DNA of 64,000 nt from CAYFKJ01 sp964528595 (GTDB lineage: Bacteria; Pseudomonadota; Alphaproteobacteria; UBA2966): positions 1 through 64,000 of the forward strand of contig CAZGTM010000016.1 in the NCBI GenBank assembly GCA_964528595.1. The letters are read 5' to 3'. Within the stretch, counting starts at the first letter, position 1. Every line of letters begins with the position of its first letter. The notes under the pieces are model-generated. The model did no database searches, was not told the origin of the DNA, and was given only the letters and a program-made list of their open reading frames with translations. Made by a program: the position numbers and the translations under genes. Below, in pieces: positions 7,560 to 15,889 of this stretch.

Positions 7560-9020
7560 ATGAGGCTTCTCGAACCGCTCGACATCAACACCATCACCAT
7601 CCCCAACCGGGTGCTCGTCCCGGCGATGGTGACGCGTTTGTCGGGTGAAGACGGCTTCGTCAATGATGCGGTAACTGAACGGTACGTGCGCTTCGCCCGC
7701 GGCGGCGTCGGCCTGATCGTGGTGGAGGCCTGCGCCGTGCACGGCTCTAAATCCGGCCCCCTGCTGCGGCTTTCGGACGACAAGTTCATTCCCGGTCACC
7801 GGGAACTGACCAAACGCGTCCACGACGAGGGACCGTCCAAGATCGTGCCGCAGATCATCCACTTCATGAAGGTGGCGCGCTCGGGCTGGCGTCAGACGGT
7901 CGACATGCTGGACGTCGGCGACATCGACCGCATCGTCGAGGAATTCGGCCACGCCGCCGTCCGCGCCCGGGAAGCCGGTTACGACGGCGTCGAGATCCAT
8001 TCGGCCCACGCCTATACACTGTCGTCGTTCCTCTCGCGCCACAACCACCGCCGTGATGCCTACACCGGCAAGACGTTGGAAGGCCGCCTGCACATGTTTG
8101 GCCGCGTCATGACAAAGATCCGTGAAAGCGTCGGCGGCGACTTTCCGGTCGGCGTGCGCTTCCTGGCGGAGGAAGTCGTCCGCGACGGCTATACCGTCGA
8201 GGACGCCAAACCCATTGCCTTGCGCATGGCACAACTGGGCGTCGACTACATCTCGCTTTCGGTCGGCGGCAAATTTGAGGACGCCGTGCCGCGCGAAGGC
8301 CAGCCGCTTTATCCCTACACGGGTTATTCCGGCGACCGCTGCATGCCGGGCGACTGGTATCCCGCCCTGCCCAACGCGCACCTGCCCGCCGCCATCAAGG
8401 AATACATAAACGGCCACGGCTTCGACGTGCCCGTAGTCAGCGTCGGCAAGATCAGCCGGCCCGAAGAAGCGGAAGGCCTGTTGCAGCAGGGCCGGGCCGA
8501 CATCATCGGCATGGCGCGCCAGTTGCTGGCCGATCCCGACTGGGTCGCCAAAGTCAGCCGGGGCCGGGCCGACGATATTGTGAAGTGCATCTATTGCAAC
8601 GTCTGCAAACAACTCGACGGCAGCTTCCGCGAGGTCAACTGCTTCCTCTGGCCCAAGGGCCGCCACCAGGCGCCCGATGACGATCCCGCCGGTACCGCGC
8701 CGCATTGGGGGGACGATCAGGGCGCCTTGCAGGCCGAGGTCGACGGCAAAGGCCGGGTTAAACTCTCCTGGACCCCGGCGGAGGGCGCCGACACCCGCAT
8801 CTACGACATCTACCGGGCCGAGGAAAACGGCGATATCTCCTGCGTCGAAGCGGTCAAGAAATCCCACTATACCGATCCGCTGGCCCTCGGTGGGGTCGGT
8901 TATACCTACTACGTCCGGGCCGTGGGCTCGGACGGCCGTGCCAGTCCGCCCAGTAGTGCTGTGAGTATCACGCCACCCCTTCCGGATTACGCCAGCGAAA
9001 GAGCCGCCAGCCATGTCTGA
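7560..9020 (+). CDS. Old-yellow-enzyme-type NADH:flavin oxidoreductase with 4Fe-4S motif and C-terminal fibronectin-III-like domain
   Basis: A 486-residue protein. Residues 1-340 form an FMN-binding TIM barrel of the old yellow enzyme/2,4-dienoyl-CoA reductase class, with the active-site HSAH at 147-150. A cysteine cluster follows (Cys343, 346, 349 and 361; CX2CX2CX11C), close to the CX2CX3CX11C 4Fe-4S site of dienoyl-CoA reductases but one residue shorter. The FAD/NAD(P) domains of that family are absent. Instead, residues about 395-472 look like a fibronectin type III domain (IYDIYRAEENG, YTYYVRAVGSDG). In aminobenzoyl-CoA pathways a related barrel is fused to a monooxygenase; no such part exists here. 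It probably reduces a cyclic or unsaturated acyl-CoA. Its stop overlaps the ligase start by eight bases. Confidence 0.85.
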   Translation: MRLLEPLDINTITIPNRVLVPAMVTRLSGEDGFVNDAVTERYVRFARGGVGLIVVEACAVHGSKSGPLLRLSDDKFIPGHRELTKRVHDEGPSKIVPQIIHFMKVARSGWRQTVDMLDVGDIDRIVEEFGHAAVRAREAGYDGVEIHSAHAYTLSSFLSRHNHRRDAYTGKTLEGRLHMFGRVMTKIRESVGGDFPVGVRFLAEEVVRDGYTVEDAKPIALRMAQLGVDYISLSVGGKFEDAVPREGQPLYPYTGYSGDRCMPGDWYPALPNAHLPAAIKEYINGHGFDVPVVSVGKISRPEEAEGLLQQGRADIIGMARQLLADPDWVAKVSRGRADDIVKCIYCNVCKQLDGSFREVNCFLWPKGRHQAPDDDPAGTAPHWGDDQGALQAEVDGKGRVKLSWTPAEGADTRIYDIYRAEENGDISCVEAVKKSHYTDPLALGGVGYTYYVRAVGSDGRASPPSSAVSITPPLPDYASERAASHV

Positions 9021-10674
9021 AAACCTCACGCCTTCCGGCATCCCCTCCGCCCACGTCGACAGCTACGCCCGCGATCATCTGCCACCCACCGATCAATGGC
9101 CGGAGATGGATTACCAAAGCGTGCCGGAACTCGCCGCCTACAACGAGCGCATGAACTGCGCCGCCGAACTGCTGGACAAGCAGGCGGCGGTCCACCGCGA
9201 CCGTCCGGTCATTCATTTCGAGGATGTGACCTGGAGCTACAACGACCTGCTGGCTAAGGCCAGCCAAATCGCCCACGTGCTGGTGGATGAATTGGGAGTT
9301 GTGCCGGGCAACCGGGTGCTGATGCGCTCGCCCAACAACCCGATGTACGTCGCGGCCTGGTTCGCCGTCATGAAGGTCGGAGCGGTCGCGGTCGCCACCA
9401 TGCCGCTGCTGCGCGCCAAGGAACTCACCTACATCTGCGAAAAGGCCGTCGTCGAAGTCGGCTTGTGCGACGGACGTCTGGCGGAGGAAATGGAGACAAC
9501 GCTGGAGCGCTCCGACAACCTCAAGCGCGTGCTCTATTTTGGCAATACTGGCCAGGACGAAACTGCCGGCACTTTGGACGCTCTGGCAGCGACCAAGCCC
9601 ACCACGTTCGAGACCGTCGATACCGCCTGGGACGACGTCTGCCTGATCGCCTTTACGTCCGGGACCACCGGCCAGGCCAAGGGCTGCATGCACTTTCACC
9701 GCGATATCATGGCGATCAACGATTGCTTCTCGCGCTATATCCTTAAACCCGACCAGAACGATATCTTCTGCGGCTCGCCGCCCATCGCCTTTACCTTCGG
9801 CTTGGGCGCCATGGTGACCTTTGCCATGCACGCCGGCGCTTCAACCGCCTTGAGCGAAGGCCCGGCGCCGAACGTCCTGATGGACATCATCGAAAGGCAC
9901 CGTGCGACGATTTGCTTTACCGCACCCACCGCCTTCCGCGTCATGACCGATTTGGTGGGCGACCACGACATCGGGTCATTGAAGAAGTGCGTCAGCGCCG
10001 GCGAGACCCTGCCGCTGCCTACCTTCGAAGGCTGGGAAAAGGCGACGGGCATCAAGATCATCGACGGTCTGGGCGCCACCGAGATGCTGCATATCTTCAT
10101 CGCCACGGCCGGCGACGATATCCACCCGGGCGCCACCGGCAAACCAATTCCCGGCTACCAAGCCCGCGTCATCGACGACGACGGCAACGAAGCGCCGCCG
10201 GGCACGGTCGGCAGGCTGGCGGTGAAAGGCCCGACCGGGTGCCGCTACCTCGACAACGAGGAACGCCAGACCGCCTACGTCCAAGACGGCTGGAACCTCT
10301 CGGGCGACGCCTACCTGATGGACGAGGAAGGCTATTTCTGGTTCCAGGCCCGCACCGACGACATGATAATCTCGGCGGGCTACAACATTTCCGGCCCCGA
10401 GGTCGAGGCCTGTCTCTTGGACCACCCCAAGGTCGCCGAATGCGGCGTGGTCGCGGCGCCCGATCCCGACCGTGGCTTCATCGTCAAGGCCTACGTCACC
10501 CTGCGCGAAGGCGGTGAAGCCAGTGACGCCACGGTCAAGGAACTGCAGGATTTCGTCAAAGCCGAAATCGCACCCTACAAATACCCCCGCGCCATCGAAT
10601 TCCTCGACGACATGCCGCGCACCGAAACCGGCAAGTTGCAGCGCTTCAAATTGCGGGAGATGGCGGCGGGCTGA
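9013..10674 (+). CDS. Benzoate/2-aminobenzoate-CoA ligase family AMP-forming enzyme
   Basis: A 553-residue acyl-adenylate-forming ligase that converts a carboxylic acid, ATP and CoA to an acyl-CoA. The P-loop FTSGTTGQAKG, the GATE segment (GLGATEML), the hinge region DDMIISAGYNI and the C-terminal catalytic lysine motif TETGKLQR are all present. The sequence around the P-loop and the PPIAFTFGLG segment resemble benzoate- and 2-aminobenzoate-CoA ligases. As last gene of the operon it would supply the CoA thioester used by the other enzymes. The exact acid is not proven. Confidence 0.87.
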   Translation: MSENLTPSGIPSAHVDSYARDHLPPTDQWPEMDYQSVPELAAYNERMNCAAELLDKQAAVHRDRPVIHFEDVTWSYNDLLAKASQIAHVLVDELGVVPGNRVLMRSPNNPMYVAAWFAVMKVGAVAVATMPLLRAKELTYICEKAVVEVGLCDGRLAEEMETTLERSDNLKRVLYFGNTGQDETAGTLDALAATKPTTFETVDTAWDDVCLIAFTSGTTGQAKGCMHFHRDIMAINDCFSRYILKPDQNDIFCGSPPIAFTFGLGAMVTFAMHAGASTALSEGPAPNVLMDIIERHRATICFTAPTAFRVMTDLVGDHDIGSLKKCVSAGETLPLPTFEGWEKATGIKIIDGLGATEMLHIFIATAGDDIHPGATGKPIPGYQARVIDDDGNEAPPGTVGRLAVKGPTGCRYLDNEERQTAYVQDGWNLSGDAYLMDEEGYFWFQARTDDMIISAGYNISGPEVEACLLDHPKVAECGVVAAPDPDRGFIVKAYVTLREGGEASDATVKELQDFVKAEIAPYKYPRAIEFLDDMPRTETGKLQRFKLREMAAG

Positions 10675-10677
10675 CGT

Positions 10678-11361
10678 TCAGGTCGGCGCGAAAATACTCA
10701 GCGTGAACCACTGCGGGAAAGCCTTGATTTGAGCTTTCGAGCCTTCCAGCCTGAGATCGCCCGAACGAACCGCCTGGGAAATGCTGCGGCGTCCGAGCCA
10801 GACTTCCGAGGCGACGCGCACGGGCGCCGTGACGTAGAGATCGACCTCGAAGCCCGGATCCTTCATGCAGAGATCGGCCTCGCCGTGCTCGAAGACCAGC
10901 CACCAGCGGCCGTACTTGCTCGGCACGCCGGTAATCGCAAAGTGCACGGTGGTTCGGGTATCTTCCGGCAAAACCGTCGGATCGACCCGCCTCTGGATGT
11001 CCCACATTAAAAGACTGGGGTCGAGATCGCCTTCCTCCAATTCCGGTTTGAGGTAGCGCTTGCCCCAGTGGCCGAGGCCTTCGATCAGCGGCGCCAGCTG
11101 TTCTCCGCCCTCTGTCAGGTGATATTCCGAGCCGCGTCCGCTGGCGGCCGGGCGGCGTTCGACGATGCCGGCGTATTCAAGCTCCTTGAGGCGTTGCGAC
11201 AGCAGCGAAGGCGACATCAGGGGCACGCCCTTCTTGAGGTCGTTGAAGCGGGTGCTGCCGCAAATCAACTCGCGTAACACCAATGGCGTCCAACGCTCCG
11301 CCACCACCTCCGCCGCTTTGGCGACGGGGCAGAACTGTCCGTAGGTTTTTTTCCTGGCCAT
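10678..11361 (-). CDS. HxlR-type winged-helix regulator with C-terminal SCP2-like domain
   Basis: A 227-residue two-part regulator. Residues about 10-100 form an HxlR winged helix (CPVAKAAEVVAERWTPLVLR, then LSQRLKELEYAGIVERR). Residues about 125-225 resemble the sterol-carrier SCP2-like fold seen in a subgroup of HxlR proteins, a possible ligand pocket. The ATG at 11361 is used because the longer reading to 11769 runs through the divergent gene. It ends three bases after the converging CoA ligase. A palindrome in the shared upstream region suggests autoregulation and control of the divergent dehydrogenase-like gene. Confidence 0.85.
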   Translation of the reverse strand: MARKKTYGQFCPVAKAAEVVAERWTPLVLRELICGSTRFNDLKKGVPLMSPSLLSQRLKELEYAGIVERRPAASGRGSEYHLTEGGEQLAPLIEGLGHWGKRYLKPELEEGDLDPSLLMWDIQRRVDPTVLPEDTRTTVHFAITGVPSKYGRWWLVFEHGEADLCMKDPGFEVDLYVTAPVRVASEVWLGRRSISQAVRSGDLRLEGSKAQIKAFPQWFTLSIFAPT

Positions 11362-11398
11362 GACGAAAAGATGATAGCGGCAATGCGCCCTCCAATCC

Positions 11399-11417
11399 AA
11401 GTACAGATCTTGTACTT
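11399..11417. promoter_or_regulatory. Inverted repeat, likely HxlR-type operator
   Basis: Perfect seven-base arms AAGTACA and TGTACTT around a five-base centre, in the 120-base gap between the divergent HxlR-type gene and the acyl-CoA-dehydrogenase-like gene. Operators of HxlR-family proteins commonly contain AGTA/TACT half-sites. Binding by the neighbour is inference. Confidence 0.55.
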
Positions 11418-11481
11418 TAAATGACGCCGCGCTTCCCCCAAATTCACACTCACCGAACAGCAAATCCAGGGGATTGAGACC

Positions 11482-12612
11482 ATGATCGAAGTAATGACCA
11501 ACTGCCTGAACATCGTCCACGATGTCGGGCCATCTTTCGCCGAGCGCGCCGGGGAGCGCGACGACAGCGACGAGTTCGTTGCGGAAAATTTCGCAGCGCT
11601 CAAAACCGAGAAGTTTTTTTCTGCCATGGTGCCGACGGAATTCGGCGGCGGCGGCGCGAGCCACAGCGACATGTGTGAGGCACTCAAGGCGCTGGCGGGC
11701 TACTGCCCGTCGACCGCGCTTTCCTGCTCGATGCACCAGCACCTCATCGCGGCGGCCGTTTACAACCACCGCAACGGCAAGCCGGGCGCCAAACTGCTCG
11801 AAGCCGTGGCCACCAAAGAACTAGTGCTGGTCAGCACCGGCGCAACCGACTGGCTAGCCTCCAACGGCGTCGCCGTCAGGGTCGACGGCGGTTTCCGGGT
11901 CGACGCCCGCAAGATCTTCGCCAGCGGCAGTCCGGCCGGCGACATGCTGATCTCCAGCGCACCGTATCAGGATCCCGAGGAAGGCTGGCAGGTTCTGCAC
12001 TTCCCTGTACCGTTCGCTTCCGAAGGCGTGAGCATCGAGTACAACTGGCGGGCCATGGGCATGCGGGGGACGGGCTCGAACACCGTCATTTACGACGATG
12101 TTTTCATTCCGGACGAAGCCATAGCGCTGCGCCGGCCGCAGGGTGATTTCCATGCCGTCTGGAACGTCGTGCTGACGGTCGCCATGCCGCTGATCATGAG
12201 CGTCTACACAGGCATCGCCGAAAAAGCCGCGGCCATCGCCCGGGAAAAGGCGGCGAAGCGCCCCGACCCGTCGGCCACCTATTCCCTGGGCGAGATGGAA
12301 AACGCCCTGGTGACCGCCCAGATCACCCACGCGTCCATGGTCGCCATCACCAACGATTTCGACTTCAAGGCGGTCGACGAGACCTCAAACGCCATCCTGA
12401 TCCGCAAGACCATCGTCGCCAATGCGGCCAAGCAAACGGTCGAAAAGGCCATGGAAGCGGTCGGCGGCGCAGGATACTTTCGAGCCACGGGGATCGAACG
12501 TCTGCTGCGTGATGTCCACGCCTCTCAGTACCATCCGCTGGCGGAAAAGAAGCAACTACTGTTCACCGGCCGCATGTCCCAGGGGCTCGACCCGGTGGAG
12601 GCGCTGAGCTGA
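11482..12612 (+). CDS. Acyl-CoA-dehydrogenase-fold flavoprotein, possibly monooxygenase-like
   Basis: A 376-residue acyl-CoA dehydrogenase superfamily protein with N-terminal helical, middle beta (MGMRGTGSNTV) and C-terminal helical domains. The C-terminus reads QYHPLAEKKQLLFTGR where ordinary acyl-CoA dehydrogenases carry the catalytic glutamate in a YEGT-type motif; no equivalent glutamate is obvious. That pattern is shared with the type-2 branch that includes flavin-dependent monooxygenases. It is divergent from the HxlR-type regulator with an operator between, so it is likely induced. Whether it dehydrogenates a CoA ester or hydroxylates an aromatic compound is open. Confidence 0.8.
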   Translation: MIEVMTNCLNIVHDVGPSFAERAGERDDSDEFVAENFAALKTEKFFSAMVPTEFGGGGASHSDMCEALKALAGYCPSTALSCSMHQHLIAAAVYNHRNGKPGAKLLEAVATKELVLVSTGATDWLASNGVAVRVDGGFRVDARKIFASGSPAGDMLISSAPYQDPEEGWQVLHFPVPFASEGVSIEYNWRAMGMRGTGSNTVIYDDVFIPDEAIALRRPQGDFHAVWNVVLTVAMPLIMSVYTGIAEKAAAIAREKAAKRPDPSATYSLGEMENALVTAQITHASMVAITNDFDFKAVDETSNAILIRKTIVANAAKQTVEKAMEAVGGAGYFRATGIERLLRDVHASQYHPLAEKKQLLFTGRMSQGLDPVEALS

Positions 12613-12661
12613 CGGAAAACAAAATCAAGCGCTCCATCATGATGGAGGGCAAAGCGACATC

Positions 12662-12689
12662 CCGCCCCATCGGCACGCTGATGGGGCGG
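12662..12689. terminator. Hairpin between converging genes, possible bidirectional terminator
   Basis: A perfect ten-base stem (CCGCCCCATC with GATGGGGCGG) and an eight-base loop lie between the end of the dehydrogenase-like gene and the end of the converging yaiI gene. There is no strong T run on either side, so termination is only suggested. Confidence 0.45.
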
Positions 12690-12735
12690 TCTCATTTGAC
12701 GCCCTGGACGGCAGATCAGAAAAGCGGGAATCCGG

Positions 12736-13200
12736 TTAACCGGATGATTTCGCTTGTCTTTTTGCCGCCTGTACGGTGGTTTCAAGGCGGTTGAGGAAGG
12801 CCGACCGGTCGGCCTTGCTGAACGGCCTCGGACCGCCCATGATCTCGCCGCGTTCGCGCAGGTCCTGCATCAGTTCGCGGTTGGCCAACGCCATGCCGAT
12901 GCCGCTTTCCGTGAACGCTTCACCGTTTGGTTTGAGAGCGACCCCCCCCGCCTCCAGACAGCGCGCCGCCAGCGGAATGTCGTTGGTGACGCAGATGTCG
13001 GCGGCTTGGATGTGCTCGGCGATCCAGTCGTCGGCGGCGTCCGCGCCTTGTGCCACGATCACCAGTTCGACCATCGGGTCGCGGCTGGGCCGAATACCGC
13101 CGTCGCTCACCATGTAGGTCTTCAGGCCGTGGCGGGCGGCCACGCGGACAACCTCGTCCTTCACCGGGCAGGCGTCGGCGTCGACATAGATGGCGGTCAT
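12736..13200 (-). CDS. yaiI: YaiI/YqxD family (UPF0178, DUF188) protein
   Basis: A 154-residue protein of the small conserved YaiI/YqxD family, whose fold is related to PIN/NYN nucleases. The N-terminus YVDADACPVK and the VTNDIPLAARCLE segment are family hallmarks and supply acidic residues in PIN-like positions. The function of the family is not settled. Its start overlaps the stop of the upstream methyltransferase by four bases, so the two are likely co-transcribed. Confidence 0.9.
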   Translation of the reverse strand: MTAIYVDADACPVKDEVVRVAARHGLKTYMVSDGGIRPSRDPMVELVIVAQGADAADDWIAEHIQAADICVTNDIPLAARCLEAGGVALKPNGEAFTESGIGMALANRELMQDLRERGEIMGGPRPFSKADRSAFLNRLETTVQAAKRQAKSSG

Positions 13201-13856
13201 ACCGCTTCCGCCACCAGGACTTCAGAGGGGATCAGGCTGCTGACGGAAATCTCGTGATGACGCATGCGCCATTGGTCGCGCGGCAGCAAGGCGTTTAAGT
13301 CCATAGGCCGGCAACCGCCGACGAACCACGGACTGATCTTGTAGGCGAGTGTCCAAAGTCCGCTGGTCAGTGAGGAAACCGGCCCCTTCCCTCCCGACAA
13401 ACCGGCCAGGCACAGCAACCCGCCATCCGACGTCGCGCGCCGGGCCGCCGTAAGGGCTGCGACGATATCCCCTTCGCTTAGGAGGTCGAAAACGTAGGTG
13501 CTGACGATCCTGTCGAACGGCCCGCCAAGGGACGCGAATTCGAAGCCGCCATCGGTGTGATGGATCGCGCTGCGTTCCGCCCAGGGCTTCAATCGTTCAC
13601 GGCTCAACTCCGCCATGGTCGTACTGACGTCGATGCCAACATAGCGGGCGGACGCCGGCAGGTGATCGGACAGCAGACGGGCGGCAAACCGTCCGGTGCC
13701 GCAGCCGATCTCCAGCACCGACTGACTTTGGGCAAAATCGCCGTGTTCGATCAAAAGATCGAGCGCCGCATCTTCATAGAATCCCTGGCCGTCCTGTTTC
13801 GCGCCGTAGCCGTCATAGAAGCGGCGGGCTTCTTCGTGGCTGAGCGCGGCGTTCAT
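13197..13856 (-). CDS. Class I SAM-dependent methyltransferase
   Basis: A 219-residue Rossmann-fold methyltransferase. Motif I is VLEIGCGTGRFA, followed by the acidic end of strand 2 (YVGIDVS). The substrate cannot be deduced. It overlaps yaiI by four bases and lies 17 bases after paaY on the same strand. Confidence 0.85.
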   Translation of the reverse strand: MNAALSHEEARRFYDGYGAKQDGQGFYEDAALDLLIEHGDFAQSQSVLEIGCGTGRFAARLLSDHLPASARYVGIDVSTTMAELSRERLKPWAERSAIHHTDGGFEFASLGGPFDRIVSTYVFDLLSEGDIVAALTAARRATSDGGLLCLAGLSGGKGPVSSLTSGLWTLAYKISPWFVGGCRPMDLNALLPRDQWRMRHHEISVSSLIPSEVLVAEAV

Positions 13857-13873
13857 CGGCGATCCCCGAAGAT

Positions 13874-14479
13874 TTACTTCTTGGAGGCGTGCAGCGGTTT
13901 GATGTCTTCGCGTTCAGCAGCGCGGGGACGATTTTCTTCCTCCACCGTTAACGCAGGCGCCGCTTCGAGCGATTGCAGCGAGCGCTGCGCCAGTTCCTGG
14001 TAAAGCGCCGTGGCGCTGGACTTCCAGGCCACGTCCTGGTCCGACAGTTCGCGCAGGATCTTGGCCGGAGAGCCTGCTGCAAGCGCACGACGCGGCACCT
14101 CGAACCCCGCCTTGACGAAGGAATTGGCGGCAATGATGGCTTCCTCGCCGACCACGGCATCGTCCATCACGGTGGCGTTCATACCGACGAGCGCATTGCG
14201 TCCGATGGTACAGCCGTGAATGACCGCGGCATGGCCGATGTGGCCGTCCTCCGCGATGACGACCGTCTTGCCGGGAAACGAGTGCACCACGCAGTTGTCC
14301 TGGACGTTGGCGCCGATGCCCACCTCAATGCGGCCGAAATCCCCCCGCAGGGCCGCACCCGGCCCGATGAAACAGCCCGTCTCGATGACCACGTCGCCGA
14401 TCAGTACGGCGGTCGGGTGAACGAAAGCGCCCGGTTTGATGACGGGAATCATGCCTTCGAAGGAATAGGTGTTTGCCAT
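13874..14479 (-). CDS. paaY: PaaY-like hexapeptide-repeat (gamma carbonic anhydrase family) protein
   Basis: A 201-residue left-handed beta-helix protein with repeated hexapeptides (VHPTAVLIGDVVIETGCFIG, IGRNALVGMN) and histidines in the positions of the metal site (NCVVHSF, DGHIGHAAVIHG). Length and the SFVKAGFEVPRRALAAGSPA segment match PaaY, a thioesterase that clears dead-end CoA esters in phenylacetate catabolism, rather than a housekeeping gamma carbonic anhydrase. It is divergent from a thiolase/phenylacetate-CoA ligase pair, which supports the assignment. Confidence 0.75.
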   Translation of the reverse strand: MANTYSFEGMIPVIKPGAFVHPTAVLIGDVVIETGCFIGPGAALRGDFGRIEVGIGANVQDNCVVHSFPGKTVVIAEDGHIGHAAVIHGCTIGRNALVGMNATVMDDAVVGEEAIIAANSFVKAGFEVPRRALAAGSPAKILRELSDQDVAWKSSATALYQELAQRSLQSLEAAPALTVEEENRPRAAEREDIKPLHASKK

Positions 14480-14668
14480 GATGGGGGGTCCTAACGAGTA
14501 ACTGCCATTTTAGCTGATGCTCGGCTATCCTAACCGTTGATTCGAAGGATTGCCGCCGCAACGATGTATCGATATGTTGTCGGCGATATTGTTGGCCTAC
14601 CCATCAAAAATGTCCACAGCCAAGGTTCGCCGATCAGCAGGAAGTGCACGAACAAGGAGACCCCCCAC

Positions 14669-15871
14669 ATGACCGAAGCCTATATTTGTGACGCCGTCCG
14701 CACGCCCATCGGACGATACGGCGGCGCCCTCTCCAGCATTCGCGCCGACGACCTGGCCGCCCTGCCGCTCAAGGAACTGATGTCACGCAACACCGACATG
14801 GACTGGTCGCGCATCGATGACGTGTTCTACGGCGCCGCCAACCAGGCCGGCGAGGACAACCGCAATATCGCCCGCATGGCTTCGCTGCTGGCCGGCATCC
14901 CCGACAGCGTCTCGGGCGCCACCGTCAACCGCCTCTGCGGTTCGGGCCTTGAGGCCGTGGGCCAGGCGGCGCGGGCCATCAAGACAGGAGAAGCCGACCT
15001 TTGCGTTGCCGGCGGTTCGGAAAGCATGAGCCGGGCGCCGATGATCCTGCCCAAGCCCGACGCCGCGTTCTCCCGCCGCGCCGAGGTTTTCGACACCACC
15101 ATCGGCTGGCGCTTCATCAACCCGTTGATGAAAAAGCAGTACGGCGTCGACAGCATGCCGGAGACGGCGGAGAACGTCGCCGAGGAATTCCAGATCCAGC
15201 GCGAGGATCAGGACGCTTTCGCGCTACGCAGCCAACAAAATGCCGCGGCCGCGCAGAAGAACGGCAACCTGGCCGAGGAAATCGTGGCCGTCACCATCCC
15301 CAAGCGCAAGGGCGATCCCGTCATCGTGGAGGCCGACGAGCATCCCCGCGAGACTTCCATGGAAGCCCTGGCTAAATTGCCGACGCCGTTCCGCGAAGAC
15401 GGCACCGTGACCGCCGGCAATGCCTCCGGCGTCAATGACGGCGCCGCCGCCCTGATCATCGCTTCTGAGGACGCCGCCAAGGAACACGGCCTGACGCCGC
15501 GCGCCCGCGTCCTCGGCATGGGCCATGCCGGCGTACCGCCGCGCATCATGGGCTTCGGCCCTGCCCCGGCGGCCCGCAAGCTGTTGAACCGCCTTGGCCT
15601 CAAGTTCGACGAGCTTGATGTCATCGAGCTTAACGAAGCCTTCGCCGCGCAAGGCCTGGCGGTCACCCGTGACTGGGGCCTGGACGACGACGACGAGCGC
15701 GTCAATCCCCAAGGCGGCGCCATCGCGCTCGGGCATCCCTTGGGTATGTCGGGCGCCCGCCTCGCCACCACAGCGACCTATCAATTGCAGCGCAACGGTT
15801 CCAAGCTGGCGCTGTGCACCATGTGTATCGGCGTCGGCCAGGGTATCGCCGCCGTCATCGAACGCGTTTAG
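14669..15871 (+). CDS. 3-oxoadipyl-CoA thiolase (PcaF/PaaJ type)
   Basis: A 400-residue thiolase that would cleave 3-oxoadipyl-CoA to succinyl-CoA and acetyl-CoA. Catalytic residues are visible: Cys90 in NRLCGSG, His356 in ALGHPLG and Cys386 in CTMCIGVGQG. The length equals PaaJ/PcaF proteins. The ATG at 14669 has AAGGAG about nine bases upstream; the 44 codons before it are not conserved-looking. The paaK-like gene follows 18 bases later. 3-Oxoadipyl-CoA is the convergence point of the phenylacetate and beta-ketoadipate routes, so the gene could serve either. Confidence 0.85.
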   Translation: MTEAYICDAVRTPIGRYGGALSSIRADDLAALPLKELMSRNTDMDWSRIDDVFYGAANQAGEDNRNIARMASLLAGIPDSVSGATVNRLCGSGLEAVGQAARAIKTGEADLCVAGGSESMSRAPMILPKPDAAFSRRAEVFDTTIGWRFINPLMKKQYGVDSMPETAENVAEEFQIQREDQDAFALRSQQNAAAAQKNGNLAEEIVAVTIPKRKGDPVIVEADEHPRETSMEALAKLPTPFREDGTVTAGNASGVNDGAAALIIASEDAAKEHGLTPRARVLGMGHAGVPPRIMGFGPAPAARKLLNRLGLKFDELDVIELNEAFAAQGLAVTRDWGLDDDDERVNPQGGAIALGHPLGMSGARLATTATYQLQRNGSKLALCTMCIGVGQGIAAVIERV

Positions 15872-15889
15872 TTAAAGGGAGTAGTCGAT

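Noticed and set aside
6323..7789. Long minus-strand frame opposite the acyl-CoA dehydrogenase.
   Set aside because: Same reason: it mirrors a well-supported coding frame and shows no domain.
7551..9041. Long open reading frame on the minus strand opposite the OYE gene.
   Set aside because: It is a shadow frame caused by high third-position GC. The plus-strand protein has clear domains and overlaps its neighbours in operon fashion; the minus-strand product has no recognisable motif.
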